DNA from: Prodigiosinella aquatilis
GTDB lineage: Bacteria; Pseudomonadota; Gammaproteobacteria; Enterobacterales; Enterobacteriaceae
NCBI GenBank assembly: GCA_030388725.1
Contig: CP128857.1
Span: forward strand, 2,480,001 to 2,544,000
Direction of reading: 5' to 3'
DNA: 64,000 nt
The notes beneath the pieces were generated by a model. That model was not told where the DNA came from, searched no databases, and saw only the letters and a program-made list of their open reading frames with translations. Positions within the stretch are counted from its first letter, which is position 1. Each line of letters opens with the position of its first letter. The position numbers and the translations under genes are program-made. Positions 27,278-35,216 of the stretch are shown one piece after another.

Positions 27278-27601
27278 TTACGGGCTTTCCGGCGGCTCTG
27301 CTGCTCCGTCTGGCCCTGCGAACAGCGTGGTAATATCCCGTGAGCCATGCAGCAGCCTTTCTACACGCACTTCTGTATCAAGCACACTGAACACGATAAG
27401 GTAGCGTCCGTAAGCACAGCTTCTGACGCACTGCCCCAGCTCCGGCCTTTCTCTGTAGATGACCGGTGTCTCTGCTATCAGCAGGCATTGCTGGTACAAC
27501 TCTTCCATGAAGCTCACTGCCCGTACCGGATTATCCTGCGCGATATAGTCACCGATGGCTTCCATATCCTGCTCTGCCAAAGGCGATATACCCAGTTTCA
27601 T
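27278..27601 (-). CDS. parE: ParE-family toxin of a type II toxin-antitoxin pair
   Basis: This 107-aa protein of the RelE/ParE fold starts MKLGISPLAEQDMEAIGDYI. It contains the family landmarks A..D...I..YI, RERPELG, and a C-terminal GRYLIVFSVLDTEVRVERLL strand pair followed by LHGSRDI. ParE toxins poison DNA gyrase; the assignment to ParE rather than an RNase relative is by sequence type only. Its start overlaps the antitoxin stop by one base (TAATG). Confidence 0.8.
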   Translation of the reverse strand: MKLGISPLAEQDMEAIGDYIAQDNPVRAVSFMEELYQQCLLIAETPVIYRERPELGQCVRSCAYGRYLIVFSVLDTEVRVERLLHGSRDITTLFAGPDGAAEPPESP

Positions 27602-27861
27602 TACGCTTTACCGCCTTCGGCCTGATGCCGGTATTTCTGCGACAGACGGCCGAACACCTCCTCCGCACTTTTGCTTTCACCGCTGTTTATCCCTGCGCCG
27701 ACCGCTTTTTGTAGCGATCCCAGTTTCATTTGCTGCTCCCGTTCTTCCAGTGCTCTGAGTCCTGCACGGATCACCTCACTGGTGTTGTTATACCGTCCGC
27801 TTTCTATCTGTTCACGGATGAACGCTTCGAAGTAAGGGCTGAGTGCTATGCTGGTTGGCAT
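27601..27861 (-). CDS. parD: ParD-family antitoxin
   Basis: An 86-aa protein. The N-terminus (MPTSIALSPYFEAFIREQI, then SGRYNNTSEVIRAGLRALEE) is the ribbon-helix-helix DNA-binding fold that dimerises and represses its own promoter. The flexible C-terminal tail (to HQAEGGKA) wraps the toxin. The order antitoxin then toxin with a one-base overlap is standard for parDE. The pair may stabilise this variable region. Confidence 0.8.
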   Translation of the reverse strand: MPTSIALSPYFEAFIREQIESGRYNNTSEVIRAGLRALEEREQQMKLGSLQKAVGAGINSGESKSAEEVFGRLSQKYRHQAEGGKA

Positions 27862-27913
27862 GGTTATTTCTCCATCCGGATTACTATCAGTTATTAACTG
27901 TTAGTATACCGCT

Positions 27914-28261
27914 TCATTCTTCTTCGGCAACGTCCGGCCTGTTTTCTGTCCGCTGTTCCGCCGGGTGCGTACTCGCATGCACCGCCGATAACGCCCTGAT
28001 CGAGACTTGCGTGTAAAGTTGCGTGGATTCGATACTCGCATGGCCCAGCATCGCCTGTATCCACCGGATATCCGCGCCGTTCTCCAGCATCTGTGTCGCC
28101 ATTACATGCCGGAACAGGTGACAACTTCCCCATGGTGCTATTCCCGATGCCTTGATGTAATGCCCGACAGTGTTGGTGATACCGTTCGGCGTCAGACCCG
28201 CTACCACGTCCAGTGCCACGAACAGCGCCTTGATGTCGGGATTGGCCAGCAGTTGCGGCCT
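27914..28261 (-). pseudogene. tyrosine recombinase, C-terminal catalytic fragment
   Basis: This fragment carries the second half of an XerC/D-like integrase active site: the H-x-x-R box (HLFRHVMATQM), the GH box (MLGHAS) and the nucleophile (TQLYTQVSI). Upstream the frame reads RPQLLANPDIKALF and stops matching at about 28261, where a symE fragment begins on the other strand. The missing preceding part, ending ALRWL, is found at 32223-32415. The two pieces therefore flank the 4-kb cassette segment between them. As it stands the gene is broken. Confidence 0.7.
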
Positions 28262-28264
28262 GAA

Positions 28265-28495
28265 CGCGCCCGGTTTCAGGCTATCAGTCTCAAGGGGAAG
28301 TGGCTCACCGAGGCCGGATTTACCGACGGGATGCCGTTAAAAATACGCATCATGCCCGGCTACATAGTCATCACCGCCCAGAACACCCGCGAGCCGTGGC
28401 ACTGTCTCGAAGGCCTCAGCATCGAACCCTTTGACCCGGACGCCGTCGCCAACTGGCTCAACCATTACCCCGGCGGCCTGAGGTTCGCCGAGTAA
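28265..28495 (+). pseudogene. symE-family gene lacking its 5' end
   Basis: In frame from about 28270 the sequence encodes FQAISLKGKWLTEAGFTDGM, PLKIRIMPGYIVITAQ and a longer tail ending GLRFAE. SymE is an SOS-induced type I toxin with an AbrB-like fold. The AISLKGKWLxEAGF core is diagnostic. The N-terminal third is absent because the gene abuts the integrase fragment. Bases 28399-28404 (GCACTG) are exactly where four cdiA cassettes are joined to copies of this gene. Confidence 0.65.
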
Positions 28496-28504
28496 CCGAC
28501 GTCA

Positions 28505-28531
28505 CCCCCGGCCATCGTACCGGGGGTTTTT
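28505..28531 (+). terminator. terminator of the symE fragment
   Basis: The stem CCCCCGG / CCGGGGG is followed by TTTTTG. Copies of this hairpin follow every symE tail in the array (about 30847, 34543, 36716 and 39643). Confidence 0.6.
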
Positions 28532-28620
28532 GTTTTAGCGCGGGGTGTCGGGCATCGCCCTAACCGGGTGGTTTTGTCATTACCGTCATGCCGACGGTAT
28601 GACAAAACATTTCCTGTCCT
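28532..28620. repeat. symE-associated hairpin repeat, copy 1
   Basis: The core is GTTTTAGCGCGGGGTGTCGG, then a long inverted repeat (GTTTTGTCATTACCGTC / GACGGTATGACAAAAC) and CATTTCCTGTCC. Related copies lie at about 26576, 30873, 34568, 36740 and 39672. The outer stem TTTTG/CAAAA is kept while the inner stem comes in two versions (ACCGTC type or CACGGCC type). It sits in the 5' region of the next symE remnant and may be a regulatory hairpin or antisense-RNA target. Confidence 0.55.
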
Positions 28621-28635
28621 ACAGTTGAGTACGGT

Positions 28636-28932
28636 TTAGTAATCAGCGTGATATATAACTTTATATGTACTTCCTAGCTCTTTCTGAAGAAGCTCAGCTA
28701 ATTTATAACCATCATCAATAAATCGCTTTTCCTCTTCCATACTGTTAAAACCAGACGATGCCGGATCATCTGTATTGAGTATGGCATCATATCGCTTTGC
28801 CCAAGCGTCAAGGTTATCTTTTAACTCCAAAGATATCGGCAACTCGTCGGGGGATATGTCCCCGAAATCATCTGGAGTTGTTCCCCATAATGGATGGCAA
28901 TGATAATCAGCCATTAACTTTATTTCTTTCAT
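28636..28932 (-). CDS. CdiI-type immunity protein of cassette G
   Basis: A 98-aa acidic soluble protein (motifs MADYHCHPLWG, GDISPDELPISLELK, DDPASSGFNSMEEEKRF). It starts inside the toxin stop codon (ATGA overlap at 28929-28932), the usual arrangement of a toxin and its cognate immunity gene. It should bind and block the nuclease-like C-terminus encoded just upstream. I know similar proteins only as immunity-like neighbours of CdiA-CTs, so the family name is left open. Confidence 0.65.
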   Translation of the reverse strand: MKEIKLMADYHCHPLWGTTPDDFGDISPDELPISLELKDNLDAWAKRYDAILNTDDPASSGFNSMEEEKRFIDDGYKLAELLQKELGSTYKVIYHADY

Positions 28933-30747
28933 TTTACTGAGCCTCGCAAATTAGCTCCCACTACGTATCCATTATTTCCTACAGTAACAGCAATATTATA
29001 TTTTTTACCGTCGATCATGGTTTCGTAAATTGGACGGCCAGCTCCAGTACCCTGATAACCAACAATTTTACCGTCAGTAACAGCCTTCATTACGACATCG
29101 GGAATACGTGCCTCTGATACGCCAATTTGTGCAAATTGGCTACCATGCTCTTCCACTATATGTTGCAATCCTGATTTTGAATTACCTTTCTCAAGGAAGA
29201 TGATTTTTCCACTATTATCCTTTGCCGCACCAACAACATTTTCAGGTGTAAATTTAATACCCTGAGTTGTCATTTCTTTGAATAATGATTTAGTTGTTAA
29301 GCTATTTTTTGCTATCGCAATCAGATCCTTACCCAATACCCCCAGAGATGTTAGCGCTGCTTGATTCTCCGGATCTGATGCGTATGATGCAAAACTCATC
29401 CAGCCGGGGCTGTTTACATCAATATTAACCAGATCCTGACTATTCCACTGCTGGACATAAGCTTTGGCTTCTTCGCTGCTCATCACATCCACGCCAGGAA
29501 TACTGCCCAACCAACCGGGCCTTTCTGCCATCTCAATGCCGCCCTGAGCCAGTTCTTTATCAATAACTACGGCTTCCAGTGGGTTATCTTTCAGCTTCTG
29601 ATCGGTTTCTGCACTTTGCTTATCACTGATTTGTTTCCACTTATCAATAACTGTCTGGCAGTCACCACCCGATGCTTTACACGCCTGCATTTCTTTGTCG
29701 AATGCAAGGGACTGCGTCGCACTCAGATAGTTATTCTCCACCGCATTACGACCCACCTGGGCACCGCTGGCCGCGCCGGTAGTATCTCCCGCCGCCAGGC
29801 CAGATGCCAGCCCCGAGGCCACTGTCGCCAGCGCGCTTACCGACTGTTTCTCCTCTTCCGTCAGGTCTTTCGTTTCCTTGCCCGGATACAGATACCCCAT
29901 GATGCTTCGCGCCGCCAGCTCTCCACCAGCCGCACCCACTGCACCCGCGGCTACATTCTGCCCGGACAGCTCAGCTACTACCGCACCCACCACGGCGTGG
30001 CCCATCGCGTTCGCCGCCATATCCGATGCCGTCGCTTTGCTGCCGTCCTGCGGCATCGTGGCCTCTTTCACCAACTGCGCCAGATACGGTGCCGACGCCC
30101 CCGCTAACGCCTTCTGGATATCGCCGCCCGCCAGCGCCGTCAGCGCCGCCGTTGCTGCCTGAGCCGCCCGCTGAAAATCCCCTCCCGTGCCATAATCCTT
30201 CATCGCCGCCTTATAGGCCGGGGTCTCCGTCAGCGCCTTTTTGTACTTTTCCCACTCTTTTTCCGGCGCATCATCCGCCGGGCGGTTGACTTTCGACTCG
30301 CCGCTCGCTTCCGCCGCTTTCTCCGCCTTGATGGCGCCCTGCGTACGAACGATGTCGATGGCCTGCCCGCCAATTTCTCCTATCAGTTGCGCCGTTTGCA
30401 GCCGTTTTTGTTCCTTCTCCTTGTCAAATATTGGGCTCAGCGCGTTGTTGGCATGCTCGACGTCGTGGCTGAGTGTCGTCACATCCTGCGTCTGCTGCGC
30501 CTGATTACGGACTGTCAGCGTACCGTCGCTGACCGCTGAATAGGTGCTGCTGCTGGCGTTGCCGCCACTGCCCATCGCCATCAGCGCCGACGGTGCCGTC
30601 AACGCCGCCGATTTCAGCATATCTGTACCACTCAGCGACGGGCTGGCACTGAGTCCGATACCCGTATGTGATACCGAGAACTCGGCTTTATTGCCGATAT
30701 CACTCCAGCCCAGCGTACCAGTATCCAGCCGGTTTTTGTCTGCACTG
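28929..30747 (-). pseudogene. orphan cdiA-CT cassette G (VENN toxin fragment)
   Basis: This is a displaced 3' end of cdiA. The first part is nearly identical to the intact gene from GCACTG at 42134-42139 down through the TDMLKSAALTAP segment to the AVENN motif (29730-29741). It is the only orphan that keeps the 504 bp deleted in three others. After VENN it has pretoxin type 1 (CxxSGGDCQTVIDKWK, WLGSIPGVDVM) and a C-terminal toxin with GLQHIVEEHGSQFAQIGV and a closing NGYVVGANLRG. That pattern is of the barnase/EndoU/colicin-E5 RNase type by eye. The longest ATG-started frame begins at 30620. There is no promoter or secretion domain, so it is a silent reserve unless recombined into cdiA. Confidence 0.75.
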
Positions 30748-30960
30748 TCTCGAAGGCCTCAGCACTGAACCCTTTGACCCGGACGCCGTCGCCAACTGGC
30801 TCAACCATTACCCCGGCAGCCTGAAGTTCGCCGAGTAATCACCCTCACCCCCGGTCACCGCACCGGGGTTTTGTTTTAGCGCGGGGTGTCGGGGCATGGT
30901 CTTGACCGGGTGGTTTTGGAGACACAGCCAACTGGCCGTGGCCACAAAACATTTCCTGTC
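30748..30960 (+). repeat. symE 3' tail, terminator and hairpin repeat, copy 2
   Basis: 30748-30838 encodes the last residues of the longer SymE type (LEGLSTEPFDPDAVANWL to LKFAE stop). It is fused directly to cdiA sequence on its left. A CCCCGG/CCGGGG terminator and the hairpin repeat with the CACAGCCAACTGGCCGTGG inner arm follow. Confidence 0.6.
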
Positions 30961-30994
30961 CGGGCGATGAAGCTCTTTCAGGCAACCGCTGTCG

Positions 30995-31105
30995 CAACTC
31001 ACGCTGAAGGGCAACTGGCTGGAAGCCGCAGGATTTGGGACCGATACCCCGGTCGTCATCACCGTTGAACACGGGCAACTGCTGATCCGCATTGTGGCTG
31101 AATGA
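30995..31105 (+). pseudogene. symE-family C-terminal remnant
   Basis: The frame encodes QLTLKGNWLEAAGFGTDTPV followed by VITVEHGQLLIRIVAE and a stop at 31103-31105. It is close to the intact symE at 32456 but lacks its first half. It is convergent with the immunity gene ending at 31152. Confidence 0.6.
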
Positions 31106-31111
31106 CGGATA

Positions 31112-31145
31112 AAAAAATCCCGGCCTGTCTTACGGGCCGGGATTC
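31112..31145 (-). terminator. terminator after the cassette F immunity gene
   Basis: The stem ATCCCGGCC / GGCCGGGAT has seven A's on its left, giving a U7 tail for the minus-strand transcript. It also serves the convergent symE remnant. Confidence 0.65.
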
Positions 31146-31151
31146 TTGCTG

Positions 31152-31427
31152 CTAATGAGACACAGACAACTCATATAAACGAGTTCTTAATTCATCAAAG
31201 ATATCATTCTCAGCCTGTAGCATTTGTCCATTTTTACACAACACAAGATCATTCAAAGATCCCATACCACCGTACAAATTAAGAATTCTATAAATCGCAT
31301 CTTGCGGATCATCATCAATGTAGGTACACAGTCGCAGTAATATATTTGACCAGTCACTCATATTACAGTCGGCCAATAAAAACGCCATTTCACTTAATAC
31401 TTCTTTAATTTCAACAGATTTTATCAT
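31152..31427 (-). CDS. immunity protein of cassette F (DUF6966-like)
   Basis: A 91-aa protein, mostly helical, with the motif ILNLYGGMGSLNDLVL. As I recall, this marks a small immunity-like domain family (DUF6966), but I cannot check. Its ATG overlaps the toxin stop at 31424-31427. A terminator follows 7 bases after its stop. It should protect against the toxin of cassette F. Confidence 0.65.
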   Translation of the reverse strand: MIKSVEIKEVLSEMAFLLADCNMSDWSNILLRLCTYIDDDPQDAIYRILNLYGGMGSLNDLVLCKNGQMLQAENDIFDELRTRLYELSVSH

Positions 31428-32219
31428 TTCAAAGACTCTTTAGAGATCACCTCAACTCCGGGTAATTTCCACGGTGTTGGTATCACAACCTGCTGAGTTC
31501 CCCCAACATAAAATCCACTTTGGGAACCAACCTCACCGACATAGTATTTAGTTCCGGCAGGGATTTTAATTCCAAATGTGGTATCTATAGGCGATTTATC
31601 CCCAGTAGGCCATACAGGAAGTACCGCTTTATCAATTCGTGTTTGAATTACACTTGTCGGTTTCTCAAAACTAAAGTATTGCCCGAAAGGAGTATCACTC
31701 ACCCCTGCTCGATACAAAATTGTATCTTCAGTAAAGGTTCTTTCCTGATAACGTCCACCGGCGAATGTTTCCGCCATTGAAGGTTTCAATGGGCCGGGTT
31801 TTATTGCTGAATACTCTCCAGAGTCTAAAACTGACATCGTTCCCTTACTATCGGGAACCGTCGTTTTCATCCCATACACACCGGCCAGTGCCACCGTAAT
31901 AGCATGAGCCGTCATGACGGAATCATACTGCGACGCCACCTCATCCCAGCCTTTTCCGGTCGCTTTCGCTATGGCAGTGATGGCCGCATCACGGGTGATA
32001 CTCCCTTCATCCAGCCCTTTCAGGATAGCGCTCGCATTGGCCGCATCCTGCGAGTACAGGTCTTTGTAAATCAGGTTATAGGTGACATTGCCGCCATAAG
32101 TATTCAGCGCCTGCCGCGCCTGTGCCACCAGTGCCGAGCACGCCCCACCTGACTTGTTGCCCTGCGTACAAATATCACGAATGGCCTGATCACGGTCTTT
32201 GTCCAACTGACGGGTATCA
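31424..32219 (-). pseudogene. orphan cdiA-CT cassette F, 5' part replaced by integrase
   Basis: Pretoxin type 2 (QLDKDRDQAIRDICTQGN, ACSALVAQARQALNTYGGNV) is followed by a toxin with LYRAGVSDTPFGQYFSFEKP, KIPAGTKYYVGEVGSQSGFY and GGTQQVVIP. The LYRxG...S...pattern hints at an ADP-ribosyltransferase-like or TNT-like enzyme; this is by eye only. The VENN segment and the common cdiA prefix are missing. Sequence matching cassette E stops at about 32219, where an integrase fragment begins. The frame can start at ATG 32206, giving 260 aa, but it has no secretion signal. It is probably silent. Confidence 0.65.
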
Positions 32220-32415
32220 GCCAGCGCAGCGCCCGTCCGCCGATAGGGACGATTCGGTCTTTTCTGCCCTTGCCCTGCCTCACCGTTACCGTCCGACGGC
32301 TGGCGTCCACGCTGTAGACATCCAGCTTCGCCGCCTCACCTCTGCGCAGCCCCGTTGACCACAGCAGCTCCATCAGCGCCCGGTCACGGATGCCTTGCAG
32401 GGTCGTGAGGTCGGG
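32220..32415 (-). pseudogene. tyrosine recombinase, central catalytic fragment
   Basis: It reads LTTLQGIRDRALMELLWSTG, LRRGEAAKLDVYSVD, then QGKGRKDRIVPIGGRALRWL. It contains the first catalytic Arg (TGLRRGE) and the beta-hairpin Lys (GKGRKDR) of the integrase family. The N-terminal core-binding domain is missing, and the 3' end is cut off at ALRWL against cassette F. The complementary C-terminal piece lies at 27914-28261. Confidence 0.7.
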
Positions 32416-32455
32416 TAGCGACGCTCACCACCACAACTAGTTAGGAGTAGTTGAT

Positions 32456-32692
32456 ATGGCTGAGCAGCATCATAAGTCACAACCCGCCACACCCCAAGCA
32501 TTACGACGCCTGAAGGTCGGCTATGTCAGCCGCCGTCACGCTGACCGCAACGACATGACCCGCTATTACCGCCGCAGCCCCAGCCTGCACCTTACAGGCA
32601 ACTGGCTGGAGGCGGCAGGATTTGCGACCGATACCCCGGTCGTCATCACCGTTGAACAGGGGCAACTGGTGATACGCATTGTGGCTGAGTGA
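32456..32692 (+). CDS. symE: SymE-family toxin, intact short form
   Basis: A 78-aa protein with a good AGGAG site 8 bases upstream of the ATG. It contains the SymE core LRRLKVGYVSRRHAD, then SLHLTGNWLEAAGFATDTP and VVITVEQGQLVIRIVAE. E. coli SymE (about 113 aa) has an AbrB-like fold and is repressed by LexA and by the antisense RNA SymR. This protein lacks the C-terminal third found there. It is divergent from the integrase fragment and convergent with the cassette E immunity gene. It is the only apparently intact symE in the window. Confidence 0.75.
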   Translation: MAEQHHKSQPATPQALRRLKVGYVSRRHADRNDMTRYYRRSPSLHLTGNWLEAAGFATDTPVVITVEQGQLVIRIVAE

Positions 32693-32697
32693 CAGGT

Positions 32698-32731
32698 AAA
32701 AAAATCCCGGCCTGTTTTAAGGGCCGGGATC
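32698..32731. terminator. bidirectional terminator between symE and the cassette E immunity gene
   Basis: The stem ATCCCGGCC / GGCCGGGAT lies between two convergent genes, with an A7 run on the left serving the minus strand. Confidence 0.65.
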
Positions 32732-32738
32732 ATTGAGT

Positions 32739-32999
32739 TTATTTTGGATATGAGATTGCAACCTTATATTCGTCGCAGATAAATCCCTCATCAGCTTTAT
32801 TATGAGGGGTTCTATCCGTTGAAAAATACCTTAATATCGGCTCTTCCTTTTTTATTTTCAGTTGTAAAGATTGTGACATTTTTTTAGAAAAGAATATCAC
32901 TTGCTCCATGTTAGACCATCCATCTGATATCTCTTTCACTGAGTTACCTTCAGCAAGAGAGAGCTCAATAGCGTGGTCTATATAAGGTGATTTAGTCAT
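32739..32999 (-). CDS. immunity protein of cassette E
   Basis: An 86-aa protein (MTKSPYIDHAIELSLAEGN, then LKIKKEEPILRYFSTDR). It begins two bases after the repaired toxin stop at 33002. Its position makes it the cognate immunity gene. I do not recognise a family. It still looks intact although its toxin is frameshifted. Confidence 0.6.
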   Translation of the reverse strand: MTKSPYIDHAIELSLAEGNSVKEISDGWSNMEQVIFFSKKMSQSLQLKIKKEEPILRYFSTDRTPHNKADEGFICDEYKVAISYPK

Positions 33000-33001
33000 T
33001 T

Positions 33002-34439
33002 ACTTACCCAAGTCTATTTTATCTATCAATTTCAATTGGCTATTGTAGTCTTTTATAAAGTACTGAGTAGCGCCGCCGGGACCCAACAATGGATTAGCCA
33101 TTACTTGACCAGAAGGAATTCTTATATCACTAGTAATCTCATAAATTCCCATTTGAGGGCGGTATCCTAACTCTGGATGAGGTGATACTTGTAGATTTTA
33201 AATATTGATTCTCTGCTAAATCCTGCATCTAGTAATGTATCCCATGAAGTATAATAAGACGATTGTCCAGGTATTCCGCCGTATACTCTGCTACCAGCAG
33301 GTAAAGTAACCATTCCCCATTCATCTGCCTTATATCCCCATTGAATCTGATCAGATTTCGCAATGTGAATATCAAAATTAGACGACTCCCGCGCCTTCTG
33401 GCTTTCCGCGATATTGGCTTTGATACGATCTGCCATTGATGTCGTGGTACTAGTCGCTTCAGATGACTTGCTAACGCTGTTTGTACCATAGAACCCAGCC
33501 GGTGTTGCCGTTACAGCCTGCAACTGCATCGCTGTATCATATTGCGACGCGACTTCACCCCAGCTTTTCCCTGTCGCTTTCGCTATGGCAGTGATGGCCG
33601 CATCACGGGTGATGCTCCCTTCATCCAGCCCTTTCAGGATGGCATTCGCATTGGCGGCGTCCTGCGGGTACAGGTCTTTAAATATCAGGTTGTAACTGAC
33701 ATTGCCGCCATAAGTATTCAGCGCCTGCCGCGCCTGTGCCACCAGTGCCGAGCACGCCCCACCTGACTTGTTGCCCTGCGTACAGATATCACGAATGGCC
33801 TGATCACGGTCTTTGTCCAACTGACGGGTATCATCCAGCTCTTTCGCTTCGTCCAGTGTTAGCGTTCCTGCCTTCTCTTTACGCTCCAGAACCGTTTTCT
33901 TCTCGGCTTCTGTCGCACTCAGATAGTTATTCTCCACCGCATTACGACCAGCCTGGGCACCGCTGGCCGCGCCGGTAGTATCTCCCGCCGCCAGGCCAGA
34001 TGCCAGTCCTGAGGCTACTGTCGCCAGCGCGCTTACCGACTGTTTCTCCGCTTCCGTCAGGTCTTTCGTTTCCTTGCCCGGATACAGATACCCCATGATG
34101 CTTCGCGCCGCCAGCTCTCCACCAGCCGCACCCACTGCACCCGCGGCTACATTCTGCCCGGACAGCTCAGCTACTACCGCACCCACCACGGCGTGGCCCA
34201 TCGCGTTCGCCGCAATATCCGATGCCGTCGCTTTGCTGCCGTCCTGCGGCATCATGGCCGCTTTCACCAGCTGCGCCAGATACGGTGCCGTCAACGCCGC
34301 CGATTTCAGCATATCTGTACCACTCAGCGACGGGCTGGCGCTGAGTCCGATACCCGTATGTGATACCGAGAACTCGGCTTTATTGCCGATATCACTCCAG
34401 CCCAGCGTACCAGTATCCAGCCGGTTTTTGTCTGCACTG
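33002..34439 (-). pseudogene. orphan cdiA-CT cassette E, TNT-like toxin with frameshift
   Basis: The common cdiA prefix begins at the GCACTG junction (34434-34439) and carries the shared 504-bp deletion (LKSAALTAP joined to YLAQLVKAAMMPQ). AVENNYLSATEAEKK leads into pretoxin type 2, then a toxin with WGMVTLPAGSRVYGGIPGQS. One base is missing in an A run at 33196-33199. In the other frame the chain continues SPHPELGYRPQMGIYEI, IRIPSGQVMANPLLGPGGAT and QYFI to a stop at 33002. The LPAGS...GGATQY pattern resembles TNT NAD-glycohydrolases. As written the frame ends 20 residues past the break near 33167, so the toxin should be inactive. Confidence 0.7.
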
Positions 34440-34660
34440 TCTCGAAGGCCTCAGCATTGAACCCTGTGACCCCGACGCCGTCGCCAACTGGCTCACCCAT
34501 TACCCCCGGCGACCTTAAGTTCGCCGAGTAACCGACGTCACCCCCGGCCATCGTACCGGGGGTTTTTGCTTTAGCACGGGGTGTCGGGCATCGCCCTGAC
34601 CGGGTGGTTTTGTGGACACAGCCAACTGGCCGTGTCCCCAAAACATTTCCTGTCCGGTCA
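34440..34660 (+). repeat. symE 3' tail, terminator and hairpin repeat, copy 3
   Basis: The symE tail (to FAE stop near 34530, with one extra C in the PGG codons) is fused to cdiA at GCACTG. The CCCCCGG/CCGGGGG terminator (34543-34564) and the hairpin repeat with arms GGACACAGCCA / TGTCCC follow. Confidence 0.6.
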
Positions 34661-34680
34661 GGCTGTGAAGATATACAAGG

Positions 34681-34709
34681 AAAAAAATCCCGCCAACTGT
34701 GGGCGGGGT
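34681..34709 (-). terminator. terminator after the cassette D immunity gene
   Basis: The stem CCCGCC / GGGCGGG has seven A's on its left, giving a U-tail on the minus strand, 7 bases beyond the immunity stop. Confidence 0.6.
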
Positions 34710-34715
34710 TTCTAA

Positions 34716-35216
34716 TTAACCTTTGCAGCGACTGAATGCTAACCGTAACCCTGCACCGATTTCGGCAGGGGAACTATCAACAGAAAGAATGACATCTTCA
34801 ATACCATCACCTTTCGTCCTTCCCCATGCTTCCAGTTTTTCATGGCGTGTTGGTGAAATAGTGATAACGTCATTCACACAATGGATGCCACATTTTTTCA
34901 TATCTTTGAACAAAGCTTTTTTGGTCTTATAGCCATATTTTTCCATCAACATAGCTATCCAGGCCGAATACTGTTCTTCACCTTTTTCATGGTTAAAAAA
35001 AGAACCATATTCCTCCATAGTTAATGTTCTGCTATTTGATAATGCTATTAATATAGTTTCGCCAACACACTCATTCTCTACACTTGGCTGTAAAAGATGG
35101 GAAGGGAAAAGAGGATCACTTCCGACCATTCCTAATCCTGATTGAGTTTCAATAAGTAGAAACTTATCAGTACAGTAACAGCTAACCCAGTAGTCCTGAT
35201 TTTTATTAAATTTCAT
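34716..35216 (-). CDS. cdiI: CdiI immunity protein of cassette D
   Basis: A 166-aa soluble protein (MKFNKNQDYWVSCYCTDKF, later TISPTRHEKLEAWGR and the end AGLRLAFSRCKG). The length and the WxR...GD pattern agree with CdiI proteins paired with CdiA_C-type tRNases. Its ATG overlaps the toxin stop by one base (TAATG). It should bind the toxin active site. The family call is from memory. Confidence 0.65.
   Translation of the reverse strand: MKFNKNQDYWVSCYCTDKFLLIETQSGLGMVGSDPLFPSHLLQPSVENECVGETILIALSNSRTLTMEEYGSFFNHEKGEEQYSAWIAMLMEKYGYKTKKALFKDMKKCGIHCVNDVITISPTRHEKLEAWGRTKGDGIEDVILSVDSSPAEIGAGLRLAFSRCKG

Noticed and set aside
28929..30504. Plus-strand Pro/Ala/Ser-rich ORFs opposite the cdiA prefix in every cassette
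   Set aside because: The same shadow recurs wherever the cdiA prefix is copied, which reflects the antisense of a GC-rich repeat rather than a gene.
32122..32358. 78-codon plus-strand ORF across the cassette F/integrase junction
   Set aside because: It is antisense to both fused fragments and has no family resemblance.
34324..34641. 105-codon minus-strand ORF across the symE tail and cdiA prefix
   Set aside because: It reads cdiA in a wrong frame; the correct frame is that of cassette E.
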